Shown here: in pieces, positions 27,995-40,611 of the stretch | How the letters are laid out: every line of letters starts with the position of its first letter | How positions within the stretch are numbered: position 1 is the first letter of the stretch | Origin: Nitrosospira sp. Nsp14 | GTDB lineage: Bacteria > Pseudomonadota > Gammaproteobacteria > Burkholderiales > Nitrosomonadaceae | NCBI RefSeq assembly: GCF_900113575.1 | Contig: NZ_FOPV01000001.1 | Span: forward strand, 248,001 to 312,000 | Direction: 5' to 3' | DNA length: 64,000 bases | The notes under the pieces: model-generated | Told to the model about the DNA's origin: nothing | What the model saw: only the letters and a program-made list of their open reading frames with translations | Databases searched by the model: none | Position numbers and translations under genes: made by a program

Positions 27995-29659
27995 TCAGGA
28001 GAATTCGCGCTTCGAGGAAGAGGACAGCGCATCGCCAACGATAGACTGGGCTTCCTCAATGATGCGATTCAGGTGATCCGTTCCCAGATAGCTTTCGGCG
28101 TAGATCTTGTAAATATTCTCGGTGCCGGATGGGCGAGCCGCAAACCACCCGTTTTTCGCGATTACCTTCACGCCGCCAATGGCAGCGTCATTGCCAGGCG
28201 CCCGCGTAAGCACCGTCTGAATCTTTTCTCCAACCAAGGCGCCGCCCGTAATTTGCGTGGGCGACAACCTGGACAGAATCTCTTTTTGCGCCGGCGTTGC
28301 TGCGGCATCGACGCGTGCAAAAACGGTCTTGCCAAGCTCGTGCTCGAGTCTCTGGTATATCTCGCCCGGATCCTGGGCGGTGCAGGCCGTGATCTCGGCG
28401 GACAGCAATGCCGCGATGATCCCATCCTTGTCGGTCGTCCAGGCGCTGCCATCACGGCGCAGGAATGAGGCCCCCGCGCTTTCCTCACCGCAAAATCCGA
28501 GCGAGCCCGCGCCCAGCCCGTCCACAAACCATTTGAACCCAACCGGCGCTTCGTAGAGCCTCCGGTTGAGCTTGGCGGCTACCCGATCGATCATGCTGCT
28601 GCTGACTACCGTCTTGCCTACTGCAACTCCCGCATCCCATTCCGGGCGGTTCTGAAAGAGGTAGTGCACAGCAACAGAAAGATAATGATCTGCCGGTAGC
28701 AAACCTGAGCTCCGGGTTACGATGCCATGCCTGTCGTGATCCGTGTCACAAGCGAAGGCAATGTCAAAACGGTCCTTCAGATCGATCAAGCCTCGCATGG
28801 CGTAGGGGGAAGATGGGTCCATGCGAATTTTGCCATCCCAGTCAACAGTCATGAAACGGAAGGTTGGATCGACCATTTCGTTTTCCACAACAAGATTCAG
28901 CCCGAAACGGTCTGCTATTGCCGGCCAGTAATGAACTCCGGCGCCGCCAAGCGGGTCGACCCCGATGCGAATGTTCGCGTTCCGTATCGCATTCACATCA
29001 ATCACATTGGGCAGATCATTCACGTAATTGTTGAGGAAGTCGTGCTGATGCGTTGTCGGCGCGCGCAATGCGTTTTCGAAACGGATCCGTTTCACACCCG
29101 CGAGTTTGTTCTTGAGTAAGTCATTGGATCGGGCTTCGATCCAGCCGGTTATATCAACGCCCGCGGGGCCGCCGTGTGGCGGGTTGTATTTATAGCCACC
29201 ACTGTCGGGCGGGTTATGAGAGGGTGTAATCACGATGCCGTCGGATTGTCCGCGCGGTTTGCTGCGGTTGAAACTCAGTATGGCGTGGGAAACCGCAGGG
29301 GTGGGAGTGTACTCCCCATTTTTTGCTACCATTACGTCAACCTCGTTAGCCGCCAGTACTTCGAGGGCACTGGCATATGCGGGCTCGGAAAGTGCATGGG
29401 TATCGATGCCAACAAATAGCGGTCCGCTGATATTTTCTTTTGCGCGATATTCACAAACTGCTTGAGTGATGGCGAGGACATGCCATTCATTGAAGCTGTG
29501 TTCCATCGAAGAACCGCGGTGACCGGAAGTACCGAATCTGACCCTTTGCCCCGGCTCGGATTCGTCGGGAATCCGCGTGTAATAGGCAGTAACCGCCGCG
29601 GGTACGTTCAGCAGCAGGGATGCGGGAGCGGGTTTTCCCGCGAGAGGACTGGTCGCCAT
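27995..29659 (-). CDS. pgm: Phosphoglucomutase (alpha-D-glucose-phosphate-specific)
   Basis: Interconverts glucose 1-phosphate and glucose 6-phosphate, linking glycolysis to glycogen and envelope sugar nucleotides. The 554-residue length matches the E. coli Pgm type. [11 protein letters not shown] is at about 42-52, the phosphoserine loop [16 protein letters not shown] at about 144-159, the metal-binding DTDHDRHG at about 306-313, and the sugar-binding [10 protein letters not shown] at about 395-404. The ATG at 29659 (MATSPLAGK) was preferred to the longer frame from 29722, which has no conserved N-terminus. It follows tkt by about 80 bp on the same strand. Confidence 0.95.
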   Translation of the reverse strand: MATSPLAGKPAPASLLLNVPAAVTAYYTRIPDESEPGQRVRFGTSGHRGSSMEHSFNEWHVLAITQAVCEYRAKENISGPLFVGIDTHALSEPAYASALEVLAANEVDVMVAKNGEYTPTPAVSHAILSFNRSKPRGQSDGIVITPSHNPPDSGGYKYNPPHGGPAGVDITGWIEARSNDLLKNKLAGVKRIRFENALRAPTTHQHDFLNNYVNDLPNVIDVNAIRNANIRIGVDPLGGAGVHYWPAIADRFGLNLVVENEMVDPTFRFMTVDWDGKIRMDPSSPYAMRGLIDLKDRFDIAFACDTDHDRHGIVTRSSGLLPADHYLSVAVHYLFQNRPEWDAGVAVGKTVVSSSMIDRVAAKLNRRLYEAPVGFKWFVDGLGAGSLGFCGEESAGASFLRRDGSAWTTDKDGIIAALLSAEITACTAQDPGEIYQRLEHELGKTVFARVDAAATPAQKEILSRLSPTQITGGALVGEKIQTVLTRAPGNDAAIGGVKVIAKNGWFAARPSGTENIYKIYAESYLGTDHLNRIIEEAQSIVGDALSSSSKREFS

Positions 29660-29737
29660 AATTATTTTTCCGTAACGTATTGCGATTCTGCGAGGCTCAA
29701 TTTGAGTGCCGGTGCCGGACATTAAGCCACATCATGA

Positions 29738-31831
29738 CTATCCCTGGGCGTGCCGGGCGATTTGTTCCTTTGCTGCGACAACGACATGTCCGGGGGTAAA
29801 TCCGAAGTGATCGGCGACAATTTTCCCGGGGCCGGACAAGCCGAAACAGCGCATGCCGAGAATCGCTCCCGAAGTTCCAGCATAGCGTTCCCATCCGAAG
29901 ATCGATGCCTCTTCCACGGCGACGCGGGCGATGATCTTGGGGGGCAGAACGCTGTCGCGGTATTCCTGGTTCTGGTGTTCAAACAACTCCCAGGAAGGCA
30001 TGCTGATAACACGGGCATTGATTCCTTCCGACTTTAGCTGTTCATATGCGAACACACAGAGAGAAACCTCGCTCCCGGTACCCAGCAGCAGCACGTCTGG
30101 TTTTCCGTCGGGTGCATCGGCGAGGACATATGCGCCGCAGGAAACCCCACTTTCTGACGCGTACCGGCTGCGATCGAGCGTTGTCACGGCCTGCCGAGAC
30201 AGGATCAGGCAGACCGGGCGCTCAGTTTGTCGCATGATCACGCGCCATGCTTCAACCACCTCATTCGCGTCCGCTGGCCGCAGCACAATCATGCCGGGCG
30301 TTGCACGCAAGGACGCCAGGTGAGCAATTGGCTGGTGCGTTGGCCCATCCTCCCCGAGGCTGATTGAATCGTGCGTCCATATATAGATGATTGGAATTTC
30401 CATCATCGCGCTAAGTCTGAGCGCGGCGCGGCAGTAGTCCGTAAAGACAAGAAAACTTGACGCATAGGGACGAAGTTTCGATAAGCTCATCCCGTTGGAA
30501 ATGGCGCACATCGCATGTTCACGCAAGCCGAAATGCAAGTTGCGTCCGCGATAGCTTCGCTCGTGATCGGTGGGAAGTGCCGGAGCCTGAAAGTCACCGG
30601 ATAACGCGCCCTTCAATTCCGTCTTCGTCGAGGGTGCGAGGTCTGCGGCGCCACCAAGGATCCAAGGTACCTTCGAGGCAATGGCGTTCAGCACGGTACC
30701 CGAAGATTCGCGCGTGGCGAGGTCCTTCGCGTCCGGAGGGAAGGCTGGCAGATCGGCGTCCCAGTCGGGCGGCAGGCGACGGTCCTGCATATATTCGATC
30801 TGTTCGGCCAGATCTGGGTACTGCGAACGGTAAGTGGTCAGCAATTGTTTCCAGGCCATATGGGCTGCTTTGCCGCGTTCTCCAAAATGGGCATTAAAAT
30901 GTTCCTTGACGCCATCCGGGATGTGAAATTGCGCGTCCGGGTCGCAACCGTAAAACTCCTTGGCCCGCCGCGCTTCCTCAGGACCCAGTGGTTCCCCATG
31001 CGCTTCGCGCGTGTCCTGCTTGTGCGGCGCTCCATAACCGATGTGGCTGCGCACGATGATGAGTGTGGGACGGTCCTGCAAGGTGCGAAACTTCTCGTAC
31101 GCGCGCGTCAACTGCGTTAGATCGTTCGCGTCGTCAACATGCTCCACCTTCCATCGATAGGCGGTGAACCGCGCGGCCACGTCTTCGGTAAAGGTGAGGT
31201 CAGTCGACCCCTCGATCGTGACGCGGTTATCATCGTAGATCCAGCAAAGATTGGCGAGTTGAAGATGCCCAGCCAGGGATGCGGCTTCAGCACTGATTCC
31301 TTCCATGATATCGCCATCGCTGCAAAGGGCATAAACATGGTGGTTGAACAGGTCGAAGCCGGGGCGGTTATACGTGGCCGCGAGCCAGCGACCGGCTATC
31401 GCCATCCCAACGCTGACACCCGCTCCCTGGCCGAGCGGCCCGGTTGTCGTTTCCACACCGGACGTCCAACGATACTCGGGATGGCCTGTGCAACGACTGC
31501 CCGCCTGCCGGAAACGCTTCAGATCGTCGAGGGTTACGGCCTCCCTGTTGCTTTCATCATAGCGGGGACCCATCGCTCTTACACTAGTAAGATGAAGCAG
31601 GCTGTAAAGCAACGCCGATGCGTGGCCCGCCGAAAGTACAAACCGGTCCCGGTTCGGCCACTCCGGGTCATCGGGATCATAGCGGAGAAAGTACTGCCAC
31701 AGGCAGTATGCTGTCGCTGCCGCGCCCATTGGCGTGCCGGGATGGCCGGAATGTGCATTTTCGACCGCATCGATGGATAAGCTGCGGAGCGTAGCGATAC
31801 AGATCCGGTCAATTTGTGTTTGATCGGTCAT
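29738..31831 (-). CDS. tkt: Transketolase
   Basis: Thiamine-diphosphate enzyme of the Calvin and pentose phosphate cycles, moving two-carbon units between sugar phosphates. The 697-residue protein has the transketolase signature ENAHSGHPGTPMGAA near 23-37, the ThDP motif CSDGDIMEGISAEAASLAGHL around 160-180, the LHFGLREHAM block with the catalytic glutamate (about 424-433), and the C-terminal domain with LLGTGSEVSLC. It lies between pgi and pgm on the minus strand. Whether this is the only transketolase of the genome cannot be told from the window. Confidence 0.96.
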   Translation of the reverse strand: MTDQTQIDRICIATLRSLSIDAVENAHSGHPGTPMGAAATAYCLWQYFLRYDPDDPEWPNRDRFVLSAGHASALLYSLLHLTSVRAMGPRYDESNREAVTLDDLKRFRQAGSRCTGHPEYRWTSGVETTTGPLGQGAGVSVGMAIAGRWLAATYNRPGFDLFNHHVYALCSDGDIMEGISAEAASLAGHLQLANLCWIYDDNRVTIEGSTDLTFTEDVAARFTAYRWKVEHVDDANDLTQLTRAYEKFRTLQDRPTLIIVRSHIGYGAPHKQDTREAHGEPLGPEEARRAKEFYGCDPDAQFHIPDGVKEHFNAHFGERGKAAHMAWKQLLTTYRSQYPDLAEQIEYMQDRRLPPDWDADLPAFPPDAKDLATRESSGTVLNAIASKVPWILGGAADLAPSTKTELKGALSGDFQAPALPTDHERSYRGRNLHFGLREHAMCAISNGMSLSKLRPYASSFLVFTDYCRAALRLSAMMEIPIIYIWTHDSISLGEDGPTHQPIAHLASLRATPGMIVLRPADANEVVEAWRVIMRQTERPVCLILSRQAVTTLDRSRYASESGVSCGAYVLADAPDGKPDVLLLGTGSEVSLCVFAYEQLKSEGINARVISMPSWELFEHQNQEYRDSVLPPKIIARVAVEEASIFGWERYAGTSGAILGMRCFGLSGPGKIVADHFGFTPGHVVVAAKEQIARHAQG

Positions 31832-31999
31832 GGAAGTGTCCGGTTACATAGGTTCGCTGTGCCAAGCAGCAGATAATTTCTAAAGACTAGACTTTCGTTC
31901 CTCTAATACGTAAGCGCCTCGGCTCGCGGGAGACGGATTCACGTAGCTTATGTAGTATAGATATAACGGCGCCGTTTTCAACCAGCGCGCGTTTTGGAT

Positions 32000-33646
32000 T
32001 CAGGCGGCCGCGTTTTTTAAACGTAGATAGCGCCGCATCAGTGCGCTCGTTGAGCTATCGTGCCTGAAAGGGGTTTCATCAGGATTATCGAGTTCTGTGA
32101 TAATGCGGCGAGCCAGCGCCTTGCCCAGTTCAACTCCCCATTGATCAAACGAATCGATCTCCCAGATTGTCCCTTGCGTGAAAACACTGTGCTCGTAAAG
32201 GGCGATCATCGCGCCAAGGCTGTAGGGTGTGAGGCGCTCGAGGAGGAGCGTATTTGTCGGGCGGTTACCTTCGAAACTGCGGTGCGCGCACAACCAGTCG
32301 GGCGTTCCTTCGGCTTTCACTTCATCCTCGGTTTTTCCGAAAGCCAACGCTTCAGTCTGGGCAAAAAGATTCGCCATCAGTACGTCGTGATGGTTTCCAA
32401 GCGGATTCAAGGTTTGACAGAAGCCAATAAAATCACATGGGATCAGGCGTGTACCCTGATGGATGAGCTGATAAAAAGAGTGTTGACCGTTCGTTCCAGG
32501 TTCCCCCCAAATGATGGGCGACGTCTGGTAGTCCACATGAACACCGCCGACCGTGACGTGCTTGCCGTTGCTTTCCATAGTCAATTGCTGCAAATATGCC
32601 GGGAAGCGCTTGAGGTATTGCTCATAAGGCAGCACGGCAATCGAGGCTGCGTCAAAGAAATTGTTGTACCAAACAGCCAGCAAACCCATAAGAACCGGGA
32701 GGTTGCGATCGAACGGAGATGTCAGGAAGTGCTGGTCCATCGAGTGACACCCTTCCAGCATTGCCCTGAAATTGTCGGGTCCGACGGCCACCATGGTCGA
32801 GAGCCCGATGGCAGAATCCAGCGAGTATCGTCCGCCTACCCAATCCCAGAAGCCGAACATGTTGGCCGTGTCGATGCCAAATTTGGATACTTCTTCCGTA
32901 TTGGTCGAGACGGCAACGAAGTGCCGGCTCACCGCCAGGCTATCCTTGAGTTTGGCAAGAAGCCATTGACGAGCCGCATGCGCGTTTTCCAAGGTTTCGG
33001 TTGTGGTGAAAGTCTTCGAGCAGACGATGAAGAGGGTCTCTTCAGGCGCGATCGCGCGCGTCGCCTCGGCGAAGTCGGTGCCGTCGACATTGGATATGAA
33101 GCGGAAATTCATGTCGCGAAGCGAGTAATGGCGAAGCGCTTCATATGCCATGACCGGGCCGAGGTCCGAGCCACCGATGCCAATATTGACAATATTGCGA
33201 ATCCGTTGGCCGGTGTATCCCCGCCATTGCCCATCCCGCAGTTTGCTGGCGAAGTCAGCCATACGGTCGAGGACCGCATGTACTTCCGGCACGACGTCAA
33301 TGCCCTCAACGACAATTTTCTCCGACCTGGGCGCTCGTAAGGCAATATGCAGGGCCGGACGCTGCTCCGTAGAATTGATCGGTTCGCCCTTGAACATCGC
33401 GGTTATATGTTCCCTCAGCTGGCACTCATCCGCCAGACGCAACAGCAGCCGCAGCGTTTCGCGGGTGATCCGATTCTTTGAGTAGTCGAGGTAGATGCCG
33501 GCTGCTTCCGCTACAAAGCGCTCACCGCGTTGGGGATCCTCGGCGAAGAGCTGCCGCAGATGCACATCCTTCATGGACTGGTAGTGATCTTCGAGCGCAT
33601 GCCATGCGGGGCGCTTTGTCAGGGAATTGGAAATGGAGGGAGTCAT
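32000..33646 (-). CDS. pgi: Glucose-6-phosphate isomerase
   Basis: Interconverts glucose 6-phosphate and fructose 6-phosphate. The 548-residue length is typical. Signature 1 lies in [16 protein letters not shown], the phosphosugar-binding region in [17 protein letters not shown], the family signature [20 protein letters not shown] at about 263-282, and the catalytic glutamate/histidine block in [19 protein letters not shown] at about 354-372. The ATG overlaps the end of pssA by 4 nt (ATGA), so the two are probably coupled in translation. Confidence 0.97.
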   Translation of the reverse strand: MTPSISNSLTKRPAWHALEDHYQSMKDVHLRQLFAEDPQRGERFVAEAAGIYLDYSKNRITRETLRLLLRLADECQLREHITAMFKGEPINSTEQRPALHIALRAPRSEKIVVEGIDVVPEVHAVLDRMADFASKLRDGQWRGYTGQRIRNIVNIGIGGSDLGPVMAYEALRHYSLRDMNFRFISNVDGTDFAEATRAIAPEETLFIVCSKTFTTTETLENAHAARQWLLAKLKDSLAVSRHFVAVSTNTEEVSKFGIDTANMFGFWDWVGGRYSLDSAIGLSTMVAVGPDNFRAMLEGCHSMDQHFLTSPFDRNLPVLMGLLAVWYNNFFDAASIAVLPYEQYLKRFPAYLQQLTMESNGKHVTVGGVHVDYQTSPIIWGEPGTNGQHSFYQLIHQGTRLIPCDFIGFCQTLNPLGNHHDVLMANLFAQTEALAFGKTEDEVKAEGTPDWLCAHRSFEGNRPTNTLLLERLTPYSLGAMIALYEHSVFTQGTIWEIDSFDQWGVELGKALARRIITELDNPDETPFRHDSSTSALMRRYLRLKNAAA

Positions 33647-34413
33647 GGTGGTGGGCTCTCGCTACTCGTTCTCTTCTTCCTGATCCATCGCCACGCCCGC
33701 AACACATAGCCGGAGAGCGCATAGAGGAAGAAAAGGCAGAACAGTACAACAGGTGGATGGCTGGGAATCAGCACGAAGAAAAAGAGTGCCAGCAGCAGAA
33801 CGGTGATGAAGGGCACACTTTTGCGCAAATTGATTTCCTTGCCGCTGTAATAAGGGATGTTACTTACCATTGTCAAGCCCGCGAACAGCGTGATGCTCCA
33901 CGCAAGCCAGCGGACGTCCGTGCCGGCTATTTCAAAGTCGAGCATTACCCAGACCAAACCGGCAATCAGTGCTGCCGCGGCAGGACTCGGGAGGCCTTGA
34001 AAGAAACGCTTATCCACGACCCCGATGTTGGTATTGAAGCGGGCTAGACGTAGCGCGGCGCAGACGCAATAGATGAAAGCGGCGATCCAGCCAAGCTTGC
34101 CCATACCCTTGAGCGCCCATTCGTATATAACCAGCGCAGGCGCTGCGCCAAACGAAACCATGTCTGATAGGCTATCGTATTCCGCGCCGAATTCACTCTG
34201 CGTGTGGGTCAAACGGGCCACGCGCCCATCCAGTCCATCCAGTACCATGGCGATGAAGATGGAAACGGCCGAGTGTTCAAACCGGCCGTTCATCGCCTGC
34301 ACAATGGCATAGAATCCGGCGAACAGCGCGGCAGTGGTGAAAAGGTTGGGCAGCAGATATATGCCGCGCCGGCGGAGATTGGATTTGAGAAGGCGTGGAT
34401 GAGGATCATGCAT
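33643..34413 (-). CDS. pssA: CDP-diacylglycerol--serine O-phosphatidyltransferase
   Basis: Inner-membrane enzyme making phosphatidylserine, the precursor of phosphatidylethanolamine. The 256-residue protein has the CDP-alcohol phosphotransferase motif [31 protein letters not shown] at about 59-89, with the conserved aspartates, and about seven hydrophobic segments ([20 protein letters not shown] first). The ATG at 34413 gives the usual N-terminus with a short basic cytoplasmic lead. In many betaproteobacteria pssA neighbours ilvC, as here, although 335 bp separate them. It is followed directly by pgi. Confidence 0.94.
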   Translation of the reverse strand: MHDPHPRLLKSNLRRRGIYLLPNLFTTAALFAGFYAIVQAMNGRFEHSAVSIFIAMVLDGLDGRVARLTHTQSEFGAEYDSLSDMVSFGAAPALVIYEWALKGMGKLGWIAAFIYCVCAALRLARFNTNIGVVDKRFFQGLPSPAAAALIAGLVWVMLDFEIAGTDVRWLAWSITLFAGLTMVSNIPYYSGKEINLRKSVPFITVLLLALFFFVLIPSHPPVVLFCLFFLYALSGYVLRAWRWIRKKRTSSESPPP

Positions 34414-34748
34414 CGTTCATGCAATACCGGAGGAGACCGAAAGATGTTAACCCGTTATTGGCCGACGGTAAACAGAAGTCCAGCGTGCAAGGTCCTCCCA
34501 CATCCGGAAACATGAGAGCTGCGTGTTCGCATCTGTTACCCCATGCAATAAATCACGCTTCGACTATTCGGACGAAGCTGCGAACCGAATCAGCCCGACT
34601 GGCGGACCGAAGAATACCGGCCGCAGCATTTGCGATTCGCCACGAACATACCGTGGAAAAGGAAGGCTGGAGAACGAGGAAATATGGATGAAAGCGCCGG
34701 ATGACGCGGGGAGGGGTGCGGAAACCCCTCGCGCCGTCCCGGTCTATT
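34414..34748. other. Intergenic region between pssA and ilvC
   Basis: No gene is supported here. It contains the pssA upstream region and, near the ilvC end, a small GC-rich hairpin (34711-34730). A psd gene, often found between ilvC and pssA in related bacteria, is absent and no remnant was recognised. Confidence 0.5.
34711..34730 (-). terminator. Hairpin after ilvC
   Basis: GAGGGGT and ACCCCTC form a perfect 7-bp stem with a 6-nt loop, beginning about 20 nt past the ilvC stop codon. It lacks a U-run on the ilvC strand, so it is a weak terminator candidate or a 3'-end stabiliser. Confidence 0.4.
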
Positions 34749-35837
<1,089 letters not shown>

Positions 35838-35852
35838 TCATGCAGGACCGTA

Positions 35853-36344
35853 CTAGACCTTTAGTATCCGCTCGCCGCGGCCGATGCCGGAGGCGCCGGT
35901 CCGTACTGTCTCCAGGATGGAGCTGCGTTCGACGGCCTCAAGAAATGCGTCGAGCTTGGAGCCGGTACCGGTCAGTTCGATGGTGTAGGATTTATCGGTG
36001 ACATCAATAATGCGGCCACGAAAGATATCGGCCATCCGCTTGATTTCCTCGCGATCCTTGCCGAGCGCGCGCACCTTTATCAGCATCAGCTCGCGCTCAA
36101 TGTGTTCTCCATCGCTCAAATCGACCACCTTGACTACGTCGATGAGCTTGTTTAATTGTTTGGTAATTTGCTCAATCACATCGTCTGAACCGGCGGTAAC
36201 GAGCGTCATGCGGGACAAAGTGGGATCTTCGGTGGCTGCGACGGTAAGAGATTCGATATTATAACCGCGGGAGGAGAAGAGTCCGGCGACGCGAGACAAC
36301 GCGCCCGCCTCGTTTTCCATTAATAAAGAAATGATATGGCGCAT
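35853..36344 (-). CDS. ilvN: Acetolactate synthase small (regulatory) subunit
   Basis: Regulatory subunit that confers valine feedback inhibition on acetolactate synthase. It has 163 residues. An ACT domain occupies about 2-77 (HIISLLMENEAGALSRVAGLF, GYNIESLTV) and the ALS_ss C-terminal domain about 83-158. In size and sequence it is of the IlvH type (long small subunit); the symbol ilvN is used here for the single small subunit of the operon. It starts 3 nt after the ilvB stop, so translation is coupled. Confidence 0.95.
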   Translation of the reverse strand: MRHIISLLMENEAGALSRVAGLFSSRGYNIESLTVAATEDPTLSRMTLVTAGSDDVIEQITKQLNKLIDVVKVVDLSDGEHIERELMLIKVRALGKDREEIKRMADIFRGRIIDVTDKSYTIELTGTGSKLDAFLEAVERSSILETVRTGASGIGRGERILKV

Positions 36345-36347
36345 TTG

Positions 36348-38051
36348 TTATACCAGAATCATTTCAGAAAGACCCTTCCCGCCGGGCACCATAGGGAATA
36401 CGTTCTCCGTCTGGTCGGTAATAAAATCCATAAATACCAATCGCTCTTTGAGCTGGAATGCCTCCTTCAGGGCGCCTTCCACATCTTCCGGGCGTTCAAT
36501 TTTCATGCCGACGTGGCCATAACTCTCCGCCAATTTGACAAAATTCGGCAGCGCATCCATATAAGATTCAGCATAACGATTGCCGTGAAAGAATTCCTGC
36601 CACTGTCTTACCATGCCCATATAACGGTTATTCAAATTAATGATTTTGAGTGGCAGATTATATTGTTTGCACGTAGACAGCTCCTGGATGCACATCTGAA
36701 TGCTGGCTTCGCCGGTAATGCACGCGACCACGTTCTCGCGGTTCGCAAACTGGACCCCCATGGCCGCCGGCAGACCGAATCCCATCGTTCCCAGTCCCCC
36801 CGAATTGATCCAGCGGCGGGGAAGGTCAAACTTGTAAAACTGCGCAGCCCACATCTGGTGCTGGCCCACGTCGGAGGTAATGAACGCATTCCCCTCCGTC
36901 ACCTCATAAAGCTTTTCAATCACCCATTGCGGCTTGGTGACTGTGCTGGAGCGGTCGTATTTGAGGCAATTACGTGCCCGCCACGCATCGATCTGAGTCC
37001 ACCACGCGTCAAGCGCGGTCTGCTCGGGCTTTTCCTTGCGCGCCTTGAGCTGTTTTATCAATTCATCCAGTACGTCAGTAACATTGCCCACAATCGGAAC
37101 ATCGACCTTGACACGCTTGGATATGGATGAAGGGTCGATGTCGATGTGTATGATCTTGCGATCTTCATTGAAGAAATGCTTGGGATTGCCAATGACTCGA
37201 TCATCGAATCGAGCCCCCACGGCGATGAGCACGTCACAGTGTTGCATGGCCATGTTGGCTTCATAGGTGCCATGCATGCCCAGCATCCCGACAAACTGCT
37301 TGTCCGTGGCAGGATACCCCCCCAAACCCATCAATGTATTTGTGCAGGGAAAGCCCAGCATTTGTACCAGCTCGGTGAGCCGTTCCGCCGCATCGCTCAG
37401 TATGACCCCGCCCCCGGTGTAGATCATCGGCCGTTTGGCTTCAAGTATCAGCTGCACCGCTTTTCTGATCTGTCCCGCATGCCCCCTGGTAACCGGATTA
37501 TAAGAACGCATCGTGACGCTGTTCGGATAGATAAATTCTGCTTTTTGCTGACTCACATCCTTGGGTATATCTACGAGCACGGGCCCGGGGCGGCCCGTAG
37601 AAGCAATGTAGAATGCTTTCTTGATGGTCGCCGCCAGCTCATCGATGTTCTTCACCAGAAAGTTATGTTTGACGCAGGGGCGCGTTATACCCACTGTATC
37701 AACTTCCTGAAACGCATCCAGGCCAATGGCATGGGTGGGGACCTGCCCGCTGATGATGACCAGGGGAATGGAATCCATGTAGGCGGTTGCGATCCCCGTG
37801 ACGGCGTTGGTGACGCCGGGCCCCGACGTGACCAGGGCCACGCCAATCTTGTTACTGGAGCGGGCGTAGCCATCCGCTGCGTGCACCGCCGCTTGCTCGT
37901 GCCGCACTAGTACGTGCTTGACCTTATCCTGTTTGAATAACTCGTCGTAAATAAACAGCACGGCGCCGCCTGGATAGCCGAAAATATAATCCACGCCTTC
38001 CTTCTGCAAACAACGCACCGTAATTTCAGCGCCCGTCAATTCCGTGCTCAT
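36348..38051 (-). CDS. ilvB: Acetolactate synthase large (catalytic) subunit
   Basis: ThDP- and FAD-dependent enzyme forming acetolactate from two pyruvates, or acetohydroxybutyrate from pyruvate and 2-oxobutanoate. The 567-residue protein has FGYPGGAVLFIYDEL near 24-38, the catalytic Glu52 in VRHEQAAVHAADGYAR, the FAD-binding middle domain, and the ThDP-binding region with TGEASIQMCIQEL at about 446-458. The glutamate in place of aspartate in the usual GDGS motif is, from memory, common in the class. It is the first gene of ilvBNC, behind a good promoter at 38104-38132. Confidence 0.96.
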   Translation of the reverse strand: MSTELTGAEITVRCLQKEGVDYIFGYPGGAVLFIYDELFKQDKVKHVLVRHEQAAVHAADGYARSSNKIGVALVTSGPGVTNAVTGIATAYMDSIPLVIISGQVPTHAIGLDAFQEVDTVGITRPCVKHNFLVKNIDELAATIKKAFYIASTGRPGPVLVDIPKDVSQQKAEFIYPNSVTMRSYNPVTRGHAGQIRKAVQLILEAKRPMIYTGGGVILSDAAERLTELVQMLGFPCTNTLMGLGGYPATDKQFVGMLGMHGTYEANMAMQHCDVLIAVGARFDDRVIGNPKHFFNEDRKIIHIDIDPSSISKRVKVDVPIVGNVTDVLDELIKQLKARKEKPEQTALDAWWTQIDAWRARNCLKYDRSSTVTKPQWVIEKLYEVTEGNAFITSDVGQHQMWAAQFYKFDLPRRWINSGGLGTMGFGLPAAMGVQFANRENVVACITGEASIQMCIQELSTCKQYNLPLKIINLNNRYMGMVRQWQEFFHGNRYAESYMDALPNFVKLAESYGHVGMKIERPEDVEGALKEAFQLKERLVFMDFITDQTENVFPMVPGGKGLSEMILV

Positions 38052-38103
38052 GCTTTCTTCGTTTCCAATGTTGGGTGCGGCAAAATATTAAGTAAAACAC
38101 TGA

Positions 38104-38132
38104 ACAGTAACGGTTAGGCGGTGATTGGTCAA
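38104..38132 (-). promoter_or_regulatory. Sigma70 promoter of ilvBNC
   Basis: On the minus strand, TTGACC (38127-38132) and TACTGT (38104-38109) are 17 bp apart, a good sigma70 arrangement. The transcript would start about 45-50 nt before the ilvB ATG, too short a leader for classical attenuation. The rest of the 360-bp gap up to fur shows no gene. Confidence 0.65.
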
Positions 38133-38411
38133 CCCCTTGACAGGAGAGTTGCGGAATAAGCGACCACGCGTGCGGCCGCGCTAGTCAAATATTTCTGGCT
38201 AAACATGACAAGGGCGCAACGACAAGTGAAGAGCTGGGGTGGGAGTTGTCGACCTGACGCTAAAGAGAGAACAGAAAATTTTTGAGTACAATGACAGATT
38301 CAGCATCCAGTACCCGACCTCTGCGATTTGCACCGTTATCCAGCTTTTTACCCAGTTATGGTGGTTAATGACTCACACCCGCGCGAATACCGGCACACAT
38401 AGCGTAGAGTC

Positions 38412-38861
38412 TCAACTTTTCGCGTTATCCGCGCCTTCTTTTCGATACGGGCAAGCCGGCTTAATGCAGTCTGCGTAAAGCGAAAGCGAATGCTCGTGTA
38501 AGGCAAACCCCCGATCCTTGGCGATTTTTATTTGACGTTTCTCGATCTCGGCGTCATAAAATTCCTCGACCCTGCCGCACTGCAGGCAGACCAGGTGATC
38601 GTGGTGGGTGCTGCTGGAGAGTTCAAACACAGCTTTGCCGCCTTCAAAATGGTGGCGCTCGAGCAATCCGGCTTGCTCGAACTGGGTGAGCACCCGATAG
38701 ACAGTGGCAAGACCAATGTCCTCGCCCTCACTGATCAGTGTTCGGTAAACATCCTCCGCTGAGAGATGTCGAACGGGGCTGCTCTCGAACAAGCTCAGAA
38801 TTCTGAGTCGCGGTAATGTGGCCTTCAAGCCCATGGTTTTGAGATTGTTTGGCTTGCTCAT
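38412..38861 (-). CDS. fur: Ferric uptake regulator Fur
   Basis: Iron-responsive repressor, 149 residues. The winged helix covers about 1-82 ([36 protein letters not shown]). The metal sites are complete: HHDH at 86-89, the CLQC pair Cys92/Cys95, a second cysteine pair at 132 and 137, and LHEH at 121-124. The ATG at 38861 matches the family start ([18 protein letters not shown]); the longer frame from 38954 would run into the bamE start region. It diverges from bamE across 73 bp, the usual betaproteobacterial arrangement, with AT-rich hexamers in the gap serving both. Confidence 0.97.
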   Translation of the reverse strand: MSKPNNLKTMGLKATLPRLRILSLFESSPVRHLSAEDVYRTLISEGEDIGLATVYRVLTQFEQAGLLERHHFEGGKAVFELSSSTHHDHLVCLQCGRVEEFYDAEIEKRQIKIAKDRGFALHEHSLSLYADCIKPACPYRKEGADNAKS

Positions 38862-38934
38862 AGCGATGTCATCCAATAGGTTATTTGCTGTATCATATAA
38901 CGTTGGGTTTGCTTTGGAAACACTACGCTGCCGC

Positions 38935-39534
38935 ATGCGCGCAATACTACTCACGCTGGTCGTTTCGATATTGCTCGCCGGATGTTCGTCTGTTCCATCT
39001 CTGCTCTATAAAATAGAAATCCAGCAGGGAAACATTATTACCCAGGAAATGGTCGATAAGCTGAAGCCAGGCATGACGCGGTCTCAGGTGCGTTTTGCCC
39101 TGGGTTCGCCGATGATCAGCGACCCTTTCCACAATAACCGCTGGGATTATGTGTATCGCCTGGAACAGGAAGGAAGACTGGTTGAGCAAAGACAGCTGAC
39201 CGTGTTTTTCGAAGATGACAAGCTGATGCGCATCGATGGCAGTTTCAAGACGGCGGCGGCCTTTATCCCGCCGCCGGTGGTCGAGCACGCCACGCCGATT
39301 GAGTCCGAGACGCCTCTGGTTAAAGAAGACCGCAAAGAGCCGGACAGGGTTCCGATCTTAGCGGAAACGCCGGCTCAGCAAAATCCCGCTCCCGGCAGTA
39401 TGACGAGTTCAAGTGGCATCCCTCCGGCAAGCGATACATCGAATTCGCCCGTGCCGGAAAAACGGATACCCAGGCAAGCGCCCTCCCAAGCGACGGACAG
39501 GGGCGCGAGTGAAGCGGACCAACTAAAGGAGTAG
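38935..39534 (+). CDS. bamE: Outer-membrane assembly lipoprotein BamE (SmpA/OmlA)
   Basis: Small lipoprotein of the BAM complex that inserts beta-barrel proteins into the outer membrane. From the ATG at 38935 it has 199 residues: a signal peptide with lipobox LLAGC (lipidated Cys17), then the SmpA/OmlA domain at about 35-110 with [20 protein letters not shown] and the WDYVYR strand. A Pro/Ser/Thr-rich tail of about 80 residues follows, longer than in E. coli BamE. The open frame extends back to 38818, into fur on the opposite strand, but that part is not conserved. Confidence 0.94.
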   Translation: MRAILLTLVVSILLAGCSSVPSLLYKIEIQQGNIITQEMVDKLKPGMTRSQVRFALGSPMISDPFHNNRWDYVYRLEQEGRLVEQRQLTVFFEDDKLMRIDGSFKTAAAFIPPPVVEHATPIESETPLVKEDRKEPDRVPILAETPAQQNPAPGSMTSSSGIPPASDTSNSPVPEKRIPRQAPSQATDRGASEADQLKE

Positions 39535-39563
39535 GACGTCGTCTTGAAAATAATGTTGTTTGA

Positions 39564-40376
<813 letters not shown>

Positions 40377-40544
40377 GAAATAAATTGTCACAGCCGCCGT
40401 TCCGATAGTCCCAGACGGTTTAATGCTTGTTCTTTTCTTGACTATCAATCTGCTGGGGCCATTATTCCATCGATTCTCCGTCCCAATTGATTCCCTTCCG
40501 CCCTGGTCGAGCCATCCCGCTCATCGCGGGGCCCACCCGTTTTA

Positions 40545-40573
40545 TTGAAGTAGACTTGGTTTGAACGTATAAT
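40545..40573 (+). promoter_or_regulatory. Sigma70 promoter of carAB
   Basis: TTGAAG at 40545-40550 and a perfect TATAAT at 40568-40573 are separated by exactly 17 bp. The predicted start is near 40580, giving a 65-nt leader before the carA GTG. Confidence 0.75.
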
Positions 40574-40585
40574 TATTGCTTCAAG

Positions 40586-40611
40586 AACGGAACAAGTGCG
40601 CTTGTGCCGTT
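40586..40611 (+). promoter_or_regulatory. Leader hairpin in carAB 5' UTR
   Basis: Arms AACGG-A-ACAAG and CTTGT-G-CCGTT pair over 10 bp with one A-G mismatch around a TGCG tetraloop. It lies only a few nt after the predicted transcript start and about 22 nt before the Shine-Dalgarno. No U-run follows, so it is not a plain terminator. Its position suggests 5' end protection or a control element for carAB. Confidence 0.5.

Noticed and set aside
32060-33340. 426-codon open frame antisense to pgi
   Set aside because: The pgi protein on the other strand is complete with all motifs; the antisense product resembles nothing and has no Shine-Dalgarno or domain.
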